Shown here: positions 37,427-43,794 of the stretch, piece by piece
Position numbering within the stretch: position 1 is the stretch's first letter
Layout: each line of letters opens with the position of its first letter
Assembly (NCBI RefSeq): GCF_025628965.1
Contig: NZ_JAOTEN010000004.1
Span: 152,051-216,050, forward strand
Direction: 5' to 3'
Length of the DNA: 64,000 nt
DNA from: Chryseobacterium gilvum
GTDB lineage: Bacteria; Bacteroidota; Bacteroidia; Flavobacteriales; Weeksellaceae
Translations under genes and position numbers: made by a program
Notes under the pieces: generated by a model
The model's input: the letters and a program-made list of their open reading frames with translations, nothing else
What the model was told of the DNA's origin: nothing
The model's database searches: none

Positions 37427-38290
37427 ATGAATACGTTTAAAGAGTTTAAATTTGAAAGAAAAAAGGGAATCGTTTGGGTTTGTGATGTAATAAAATCATC
37501 CAGTTACTTAAACTCAAATGATTCTGTAGACGATATTGAAGAGTACTTACCAAGACTTTACTGGACAGCAAATAATCTTGTTAATTCATTTGGTGGAACA
37601 TTTATTAAATGGACAGGGGATGGGTTTTTAGCTTGGTTTGATGTTGATTTGGACAGAAATAAAAGGAAAATTGCTAATAAAGTATTTAAGGCTGCTTGGC
37701 ATTTAACTTTTTTAAATAATGTGACTCAATTAGGCGTAAAACCTCAAAATAAGTTTGGTATAAGGCATGGGGTAACTTATGAGAAAGATGGATTGTTATT
37801 TGAAATTCAAGAACATGGAGATAATCAGTCTCTTGACCTTATTGGACGAGCTGTTGTATTAGCCTTTAGACTTTCTGGAATACAAGCGAAATTTCCAAGC
37901 ATAGTTACAGAAAAGGAAATTATTTCAGAAAATTCTTCTTATTGTAAATTTATCAATTGGAATCCAACTGAAAACGATATTTTAAAATTCTTTAAGGGAG
38001 AGAAATTAGGTATAGAGGAAATCATGATTTCCTCTGATAAAGTAGCAGAAAATAATTCAGAAAATATAGAACATTTAAAAAAGAGATTAAACAATTTAAT
38101 TAATGAAGTAGATAATAATATTTCAACGGATAAAGAAATAGAAGAATGTCTTTTAAAATTTTTAGAATTAATGAAGAGTGGGCCTAACTGGTGTAACGAT
38201 GTTATAAATTTAGAATTAGAGTTCAATAAAAAAATGCTAGAAACATTAAAAGAAACAAAAACATTTTTAATAAGCGATAAAAACTCATAA
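37427..38290 (+). CDS. Class III nucleotidyl cyclase domain protein, Pycsar-like
   Basis: 287 residues. Residues 12-165 carry class III adenylyl/guanylyl cyclase features: metal-binding Asp20 in VWVCDVIKSSSYL, Asp65 in GGTFIKWTGDGFLAWF, and DLIGRAVVLAFRLSG. By position, Lys61 and Asp137 match the base-selecting Lys/Asp of adenylyl cyclases and Arg148 the transition-state Arg, but the usual Asn four residues earlier is Val144. Residues 195-287 are helical with no known domain. No membrane, receiver or GAF domain is attached, unlike signalling cyclases. It could make cAMP or a pyrimidine cyclic nucleotide; the base cannot be read from sequence. AT-rich like its neighbour. Confidence 0.72.
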   Translation: MNTFKEFKFERKKGIVWVCDVIKSSSYLNSNDSVDDIEEYLPRLYWTANNLVNSFGGTFIKWTGDGFLAWFDVDLDRNKRKIANKVFKAAWHLTFLNNVTQLGVKPQNKFGIRHGVTYEKDGLLFEIQEHGDNQSLDLIGRAVVLAFRLSGIQAKFPSIVTEKEIISENSSYCKFINWNPTENDILKFFKGEKLGIEEIMISSDKVAENNSENIEHLKKRLNNLINEVDNNISTDKEIEECLLKFLELMKSGPNWCNDVINLELEFNKKMLETLKETKTFLISDKNS

Positions 38291-38398
38291 CAACCATTTT
38301 GCAAAAGCTAAAGTTTGTGCAAATAAAATGTATTGCCAAAATTCCCGCCTTCGCAAAGCGCAATACGCTATTCTTTTATCTGATAAGTTAATAAAAAC

Positions 38399-38426
38399 AA
38401 ATCCCAGCTTTCGCTAGGATTTTTTC
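38399..38426 (+). terminator. Terminator after the cyclase gene
   Basis: 10-position stem AAATCCCAGC-TTTC-GCTAGGATTT with one C/A mismatch, then Ts. It lies 109 bp after the cyclase stop. Confidence 0.65.
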
Positions 38427-38518
38427 TTTATTTCTATTTCTTTCACAAATTCATACTTTTCTTCCAAAATTGACTGTTCTGGCCAAAAATCTTTTGGAGA
38501 ACATCTCCCTCGCTGCCG

Positions 38519-38580
38519 CACGAATCCTTTCGTGTGGTTTTTGTAAAAAACAAAACCCGATGTCGCGGATTTGTAATCCG
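38519..38580. other. Two short hairpins in the 328-bp gap before the Kelch gene
   Basis: The gap 38291-38618 holds no gene. It has CCGCCT-N2-GCAAAGCGC (38345-38361), the cyclase terminator, then CACGAA-TCCT-TTCGTG (38519-38534) and CGGATT-TGT-AATCCG (38566-38580). The second hairpin resembles REP-type hairpins with a GGATTTGTAATCC core, and its 3' arm overlaps the Kelch gene promoter. Confidence 0.4.
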
Positions 38581-38599
38581 TAACTTTTCCCTATCTTTA
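38571..38599 (+). promoter_or_regulatory. Promoter of the Kelch gene
   Basis: -33 TTG (38571-38573), 18-bp spacer, -7 TATCTTTA (38592-38599, one mismatch), 19 bp before the TTG start codon. Confidence 0.5.
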
Positions 38600-38618
38600 A
38601 AACCAAACCTCCACACTC

Positions 38619-39545
38619 TTGAAAACAAAATCATTCCTCCTTTTACTTTTCGGTTTTTGTTTAGCCAATGCACAAATCCTGAATTTTAAACATCTTTCAG
38701 ATATGTCTGTAAAAAGAGGAGCGATTAGCAGTGTTATTGCAGGTGACAATATCTATGTGAGCAATGGGTATAAAGATACGGATGGGTATGCAAATTTTAT
38801 TGAGAAATACAATATTAAAGATAACCGCTGGAGCATCATCAACTCCAGTCTGGTTCCCAAAAGATTCGCCAATTCGGAGACGTACGATAATAAAATTTAT
38901 ATTTTTAACGGGTGGGGAAACAGCCATCTTGAAATTATAGACCTTGAAACTCATCAAAAAACGAAGGGAGCTGTTAACCGTGCCTACACAGGAAATGCCG
39001 GTTCTGCCATCCATAACGGAAAAATATATACGTTCGGCGGAAGTGGACTAAACAATGCTGCAACCACTGTATTTTCTGATAGATTCCAATATTATGACAT
39101 TGCTTCAGATACATGGCATCCGTTACCAAATATGCCCAACGCCAGAGAAGCAAGGGGCAAAATTGTGAATGATAAGCTGTATGTCATTGGTGGGTTTAAC
39201 GGTACATCGTCCCGTCTGGTCAATGTTTTTGATCTCAACAAAAATCTTTGGACTGAACAATATACGATGCCAGCTGCGATATCCGGCCATTCATTAGCCG
39301 TATCCGGTACTAAGATTTTTATTGCGGGCGGTTATAATAATCAAACTTTTTTAGCTTACTTTGATACAGAAACCAATACGTTACATCAGTTATCATCCAA
39401 TATGATTCCCAGAAGACATGCTGCTGCGGAAATATATAACAATAAATTATACATCATCGGTGGAAGTACAGCATCCTCAACCAAATCATCTATAAAAAGC
39501 ATTCAGGTTGCAGATATTAGCGAAGAATTACTTTCCGCTAAATAA
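38619..39545 (+). CDS. Exported Kelch-repeat protein
   Basis: 308 residues. Signal peptide MKTKSFLLLLFGFCLANAQ, then about five to six Kelch blades (KIYTFGG, KLYVIGG, KIFIAGG, KLYIIGG, each ~48 residues), forming a beta-propeller. The start is TTG, supported by the promoter 19 bp upstream and by the signal peptide. There is no T9SS tail. Kelch propellers bind proteins or glycans; N-acetylneuraminate epimerase is a bacterial relative, but no sialic acid genes are nearby, so function is open. Confidence 0.82.
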   Translation: MKTKSFLLLLFGFCLANAQILNFKHLSDMSVKRGAISSVIAGDNIYVSNGYKDTDGYANFIEKYNIKDNRWSIINSSLVPKRFANSETYDNKIYIFNGWGNSHLEIIDLETHQKTKGAVNRAYTGNAGSAIHNGKIYTFGGSGLNNAATTVFSDRFQYYDIASDTWHPLPNMPNAREARGKIVNDKLYVIGGFNGTSSRLVNVFDLNKNLWTEQYTMPAAISGHSLAVSGTKIFIAGGYNNQTFLAYFDTETNTLHQLSSNMIPRRHAAAEIYNNKLYIIGGSTASSTKSSIKSIQVADISEELLSAK

Positions 39546-39597
39546 ACAAATGAAGATATATTTAAATCAACAGCGTGTCGCTGAAACTATATAAATT

Positions 39598-39632
39598 TAA
39601 AACCGTTCAGATTTTTCTGAGCAGTTTTTTTA
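39598..39632 (+). terminator. Terminator of the Kelch gene
   Basis: AAACCGTTCAG-ATTTT-TCTGAGCAGTTT, about 10 bp with one mismatch and one G-U pair, then a T-run. Confidence 0.65.
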
Positions 39633-39790
39633 ATCTCTACTCGCTAGATGGTTTCGTGCTTCTATAAGAGTAAAGTGCTAAATCTCCGCCTCTTGCCAAG
39701 CGCTAAACTGTTACCCATCATTGTAATAAGACCCCGCAAACTAACAACTTACATACATTTTTTAAACTTTAAAAAAAATTCAACAAAAAA

Positions 39791-39821
39791 TTGCGTAGCT
39801 AAATAACTACACTTATATTTG
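39791..39821 (+). promoter_or_regulatory. Promoter and possible operator of the arsR-type operon
   Basis: -33 TTG (39791-39793), 20-bp spacer, perfect -7 TATATTTG (39814-39821), 18 bp before the ATG at 39840. The spacer holds GTAG-N8-CTAC, and the motif AACTACA/GACTACA recurs on both sides of the -7 element, suggesting an autoregulatory ArsR site. Confidence 0.55.
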
Positions 39822-39839
39822 CAGTCAAATGACTACATA

Positions 39840-40169
39840 ATGAATTTAAGACGAGACGTTTTTCAAGCTATTTCAGACCCGACAAGACGGTCAATTTTAC
39901 TTTTATTAACATCACAGACGATGACAGCAGGTGCAATTGCTTCAAACTTTAACACTGCGAGACCAACAGTATCAAAACATTTACAAATACTCACCGAATG
40001 CGAATTGCTCAGCCAAGAGCCAAATGGCAGGGAAATTAACTATCAAATAAATGCCAGCAAAATGAAAGAGGTCGCTGATTTTATTGAGCCATTCAGACAA
40101 ATGTGGGACGACAGGTTCAACAAACTAGAAACAGTTATGAAAAATTATCAATCCAAAAATAAAAACTAA
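39840..40169 (+). CDS. ArsR-family winged-helix transcriptional regulator
   Basis: 109 residues, [20 protein letters not shown] then the recognition helix region [13 protein letters not shown]. It lacks an obvious cysteine metal site and belongs to the group that pairs with SRPBCC (AHSA1) genes. The ATG seven codons upstream is inside the promoter, so this Met is the start. Its stop overlaps the next start by one base (TAATG). Likely an autorepressor of the four-gene operon. Confidence 0.88.
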   Translation: MNLRRDVFQAISDPTRRSILLLLTSQTMTAGAIASNFNTARPTVSKHLQILTECELLSQEPNGREINYQINASKMKEVADFIEPFRQMWDDRFNKLETVMKNYQSKNKN

Positions 40170-40633
40170 TGGAAAACAGAACAACAATAAATGCCGAAGA
40201 AGGGAAACAAGATATCTTAATTACGAGAGAATTTGATTTGCCAATTGAATTGCTTTTTAAAGCCTATTCAGAAGCTGAACTTTTAGAACAATGGATGGGA
40301 ACAAAAGTCGTAAAATTAGAAAATAAAAATCACGGCAGTTTCGAAATTGAAACTACCTACAACGGAAATGTAATGTTTAAAGCAAATGGAACAATTCACG
40401 AATTTGTACCAAATCAAAAAATCATCCGAACCTTTGAAATGGAGAATATGCCAATTGGTGTTCAACTTGAATTTTTAGAATTTGAAAAACTAACAGAAAC
40501 AACAAGCAAACTAAATATGCATGTTATCTACAAATCTAACGAACACAGAGAACAACAATTGAAAATGCCTTTTGCCAATGGCTTAAACATGGCACACGAC
40601 AGATTACAGGAATTACTAACAAATAGAAGTTAA
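40169..40633 (+). CDS. SRPBCC/AHSA1-domain protein
   Basis: 154 residues of the START-like AHSA1 fold: ITREFDLPIELLFKAYSEAELLEQWMG at the start (in the EAELLEQWMG part), then beta strands and a C-terminal long helix (ANGLNMAHDRLQELL). The fold binds hydrophobic ligands in a central cavity. It is translationally coupled to the upstream ArsR gene, a common pairing, and precedes DoxX by 5 bp. Confidence 0.85.
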   Translation: MENRTTINAEEGKQDILITREFDLPIELLFKAYSEAELLEQWMGTKVVKLENKNHGSFEIETTYNGNVMFKANGTIHEFVPNQKIIRTFEMENMPIGVQLEFLEFEKLTETTSKLNMHVIYKSNEHREQQLKMPFANGLNMAHDRLQELLTNRS

Positions 40634-40638
40634 AAAGA

Positions 40639-41040
40639 ATGGAAAATACGAAAAGTAAAAATATTGCCTATTGGGCAGTTACAGGTTTTTTGTGCTTTGG
40701 TATGCTATTAGGCGGTAGCGGACAACTTTACAGAGCAAGTTTTAATGTGGAAGGAATTGTTCATTTGGGCTTTCCTGTTTATGTATTAACTATAATTGGC
40801 TTATGGAAGATTCTTGCAGTTGTAGCGATACTTATTCCTAAATATTTATTACTAAAAGAATGGGCTTATGCAGGCTTGTTCTTTCTTTTATCAGGCGGTG
40901 TAGTTTCGCATTTTGCAAGCGGAGACGGAATTGTGGAAGCATTACCGATTTTTATGTTTACTTGCTTAACAGTTATTTCCTGGTATTTAAGACCCGCACA
41001 CAGAAGATTAATTCCATTAAATTCAAAAACTAAAAGATGA
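40639..41040 (+). CDS. DoxX-like membrane protein
   Basis: 133 residues with four membrane helices, GSGQLYRA after the first helix and LGFPVYVLTIIGLWKILAVVAIL, typical of the DoxX/SURF4-like family. The function of most members is unknown; some take part in redox homeostasis. Third gene of the ArsR operon. Its stop overlaps the next ATG (ATGA). Confidence 0.85.
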   Translation: MENTKSKNIAYWAVTGFLCFGMLLGGSGQLYRASFNVEGIVHLGFPVYVLTIIGLWKILAVVAILIPKYLLLKEWAYAGLFFLLSGGVVSHFASGDGIVEALPIFMFTCLTVISWYLRPAHRRLIPLNSKTKR

Positions 41041-41615
41041 ACCCAGAAGTAAATTGGTTTTTTGACAAGTCAACAAAATGGCAGGAGGCATACTTAGAGT
41101 TAAGAAAACTTGCAGTTTGTTTTGATTTAACAGAAGAGTTAAAATGGGGTTGCCCTTGTTACACTATTGGCAAAAGCAATATTTTTTTGATACACGGTTT
41201 CAAAGACTATTGTGCTTTATTATTTATGCAAGGTGCTTTGTTAAAAGACACAGAAAATATTTTAGTGCAACAAACCGAAAATGTGCAATCGGCAAGACAA
41301 ATTCGTTTCGCCAGTGTTGAAGAAGTATTAAAAAACAAATCCATCATAAAATCTTATATTAAAGAAGCTATGGGACTTGATAAGGCAGGGCTTAAAGTAG
41401 CGTTAAAAAAGACTGCAGAATTTAAAATACCTGACGAATTTCAATCAGCATTAAATGAAATATCAGAACTGAAAACTGCATTTGAGGCATTAACACCAGG
41501 ACGGCAAAGAGGCTATTTATTATATTTTTCATCTGCCAAACAATCCAAGACAAGAAACGAAAGAGTTGAGAAATACATCCCCAAAATACTTGAAGGAAAA
41601 GGATTGGATGATTAA
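41037..41615 (+). CDS. YdeI/OmpD-associated-family protein (DUF1801 plus OmdA)
   Basis: 192 residues. N-terminal DUF1801 domain (LTEELKWGCPCYTIGKSNIFLIHGFKDYCALLF part: EELKWGCPCY) and C-terminal OmdA region (IPDEFQSAL ... LTPGRQRGYLLYFSSAKQSKTRNERVEK). Soluble and cytoplasmic; function unknown. Its start overlaps the DoxX stop by 4 bp, so it closes the four-gene operon. Confidence 0.85.
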   Translation: MNPEVNWFFDKSTKWQEAYLELRKLAVCFDLTEELKWGCPCYTIGKSNIFLIHGFKDYCALLFMQGALLKDTENILVQQTENVQSARQIRFASVEEVLKNKSIIKSYIKEAMGLDKAGLKVALKKTAEFKIPDEFQSALNEISELKTAFEALTPGRQRGYLLYFSSAKQSKTRNERVEKYIPKILEGKGLDD

Positions 41616-41690
41616 AAAGTGAAAAATAACAAACAACACTGCCCGAATATCTTTTTAATTATGTAAAAGAAAAACCACCCCAATAAAACA

Positions 41691-41879
41691 TTCAACCACT
41701 CCAACATAACGTTTAACTTCTCCGTCGAAGACATCAAGACCTCCGTTAAGGCAATCAGGTATTCCTTTAATAAGATCAAGCATTCCGTTAAAGCGTTCAA
41801 CCATTCCGAAGAGGCAATCAAGCATTCCGTTGACGCAATCAACCACTCCGTGAAGGCAATCAACCACTCCGTGGAGGCA
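41691..41879. repeat. 21-bp tandem repeat, about nine units
   Basis: Nine consecutive 21-bp units with consensus near ATCAACCATTCCGTNAAGGCA. The last two are almost identical and earlier ones are increasingly diverged. Because 21 is a multiple of three and the unit has no stop, three frames stay open. On plus it reads seven-residue repeats (HSVKAIN), but no start codon is present after the TAA at 41664. On minus, a 92-codon frame starts at 41890 with repeats of LIASTEW. The 377-bp gap 41616-41992 holds only this repeat. Confidence 0.8.
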
Positions 41880-41992
41880 ATCAAGTACAATTTGTTGCAT
41901 TTCAGTAGGTTACAACCCCTATTTCAAACCTGAAGAATATCCAAATATCAATAGTGGTTTTAAAAAAACACAATATCAAGCCAAAAGTTTTT

Positions 41993-42889
41993 TCAGGCAC
42001 CGGTTTCCAGCCTATACCCTTTCCCGCGGATCACTACAATTTTGATATCCGGATCAATTTCCAGCTTTTTTCTAAGTTTTGAGATAAACATATCCAGGCT
42101 GCGTCCCACAATAACGCCATCATCTTCCCAGATTTCCCTTTGCAGGCGGCTTCTCTCGATGATTTCATTGGGAGACTCTGCGAAAATAAACAGTACTCTG
42201 CTTTCTGTTGCAGTAAGGGCTACCGTTTTTTCATTAATGTTGAGCGTTTTGTTTTTTGCATCAAACATTAGTGCACCCAACTTGAAAAGATCAAGATGCT
42301 GATTTTCGGGCAAACCCTTTCGTGATCTTCCCGATGCAGATCGCCAAAAAATGAAACCGACCAATGCCAAAAATGACAGTCCGCCCAGAAGATATCCACT
42401 CTTTGTGGTGCTTATTCCGGTGGGTTTGAATGTGATGCTGATCCGGTAACATCCTTTAGGCTGTTTTCGACCTATGCAGCTTACAATATCATCTTCTTGA
42501 TGTCCGGCTACGGCATATCCATACGCAACACTGGAGTCGTCACAGTTCAGCACGCTGACAATATAATCACTTGCAGTCGGATCTTTCGCCAGCACACGCT
42601 TCGTAAGATTCACCAGGGAGTCCGGCTGAAAACTAAGTTCGTTCTCAAAACTGATCCGGTATTCATTTTCTGCAATCTTTTGTATCGGGAGTACCCTTGA
42701 TGTACGGTCGCCCGACTGTAAAAGCAGCTCATGCCCTATCCTGCGAAGCAGCACTTCCCTTCTGGAATAATCAAACTTGTCATGATTACCTGTGCTGAAA
42801 GCGGCACAGATTAAAAAGATCGATGAGAGCAATAGGAAACCGAATATGTATTTGCGTTTTCCTGAAAGGAGATTTCGACTAAGAGGCAT
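41993..42889 (-). CDS. Membrane-anchored winged-helix (OmpR/PhoB-type) regulator
   Basis: 298 residues. Membrane helix at about 13-32, an extracytoplasmic domain (about 33-160) with two cysteines (in LNCDDS and VSCIG) and another in GCYR, a second helix at about 165-183, and a cytoplasmic DNA-binding domain (about 203-298) with ALTATESRVLFIFAESPNEII and RGKGYRLE. It has no receiver domain. It looks like a one-component sensor of ToxR/CadC type with the DNA-binding domain at the C-terminus. Divergent from the gene at 43061, its likely target, with repeats upstream of its own start. Confidence 0.8.
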   Translation of the reverse strand: MPLSRNLLSGKRKYIFGFLLLSSIFLICAAFSTGNHDKFDYSRREVLLRRIGHELLLQSGDRTSRVLPIQKIAENEYRISFENELSFQPDSLVNLTKRVLAKDPTASDYIVSVLNCDDSSVAYGYAVAGHQEDDIVSCIGRKQPKGCYRISITFKPTGISTTKSGYLLGGLSFLALVGFIFWRSASGRSRKGLPENQHLDLFKLGALMFDAKNKTLNINEKTVALTATESRVLFIFAESPNEIIERSRLQREIWEDDGVIVGRSLDMFISKLRKKLEIDPDIKIVVIRGKGYRLETGA

Positions 42890-42904
42890 TGTGTCAACGT
42901 ATTA

Positions 42905-42932
42905 TTTACAAAGTTTACAATTTTATTTACAA
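42905..42932. promoter_or_regulatory. Three TTTACAA direct repeats
   Basis: TTTACAA at 42905-42911, 42914-42920 and 42926-42932 (spacings 9 and 12), 15 bp upstream of the regulator start and in the divergent intergenic region. OmpR/PhoB-type winged helices bind tandem half-sites at about this spacing. Confidence 0.4.
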
Positions 42933-43060
42933 TCTGAATCCCAAAATCCGAAAAATATCAAAGTATTTTCGCTGAATCAATCTGATACTCTTTAAAAAAT
43001 CAAAGCAGGCATTATCTGATTGATCAAGAATTAAATCTAATATAATACAACCCGAAAATT

Positions 43061-43624
43061 ATGAAAAAAGTAATCTATACGCTAATCTTATTATTGGTTG
43101 TAGCGGGCGCAATCGTATTTGGTTATGCTCCGTTTACCAAAGGTGCCCATCGCGAAATAAAAAATGAAACTGTACAGAAGCGATTCTCAAAAAAGCTTTC
43201 TGCCGCTGAAGTACAAGCTGAAATAAAAAAATGGGAAGCCACCCCTGCCGGTAAGCATTTCAAAAAATGGGAAGCCTCTCCTGCAGGTAAAAAAGTATAT
43301 GCCGCCGAAGATAAAATTTGGAAGCATCTTACAGAATATACTCCTATGGAAGGAGCAGTAACCTCTCTTTCGCTTCCGCCGGGATCAAAATTGGGTTTCG
43401 GAGTGATGGTTAAAATTAATGGGGAAGATTATATTCTAACATTTGATGCAGAAAAGTCTCAACGTAAAATTTTGAATAGCATTAAAGTCAACGACAAAAT
43501 CATGATAAAAAGTCATTATGTATCGCATGCGCCGAAATACGCATATCCAATAATATCATGCGAATCTGCAACAATTGAAGGTAAAGTAATCTTCAAACGG
43601 ATCCATCGAAAAGGAGGTTGCTGA
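43061..43624 (+). CDS. Hypothetical exported or membrane-anchored protein
   Basis: 187 residues. One N-terminal hydrophobic segment (VIYTLILLLVVAGAIVFGYA, residues 4-23) acts as a signal or anchor. An internal tandem repeat follows: KKWEATPAGKHF then KKWEASPAGKKV. The C-terminal half reads like a small beta-barrel (SKLGFGVMVKINGEDYILTF) and ends with GGC. Not recognised. Divergent from the membrane-anchored regulator, so it may be its target. Confidence 0.6.
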   Translation: MKKVIYTLILLLVVAGAIVFGYAPFTKGAHREIKNETVQKRFSKKLSAAEVQAEIKKWEATPAGKHFKKWEASPAGKKVYAAEDKIWKHLTEYTPMEGAVTSLSLPPGSKLGFGVMVKINGEDYILTFDAEKSQRKILNSIKVNDKIMIKSHYVSHAPKYAYPIISCESATIEGKVIFKRIHRKGGC

Positions 43625-43763
43625 GTAAAAGATCTGAACATTTAACCTTGTTAAAGCTGTAAGTTGACAAGGCTCAGTAACCTCCGGTTATAAAATGGAA
43701 TTTAATTTTTAGGATCAACATAATTAACTTCACCCGCAGGATTTTTCTTGCCCGATTAATTGG

Positions 43764-43794
43764 ATGTATGTATTATTGTAAAAAATACATACAT
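43764..43794. promoter_or_regulatory. Inverted repeat overlapping the M48 protease start codon
   Basis: ATGTATGTATT (43764-43774) and AATACATACAT (43784-43794) are perfect 11-bp arms around a 9-nt loop. The right arm ends inside the ATG at 43793-43795. In RNA this would hide the start codon; as DNA it could be an operator. Confidence 0.5.

Noticed and set aside
41612..41890. 92-codon minus-strand frame with WLIASTE repeats as a gene
   Set aside because: It is produced by the 21-bp tandem repeat, which leaves several frames open on both strands. It has no promoter-like or family signal and overlaps the YdeI gene end. Kept as a repeat.
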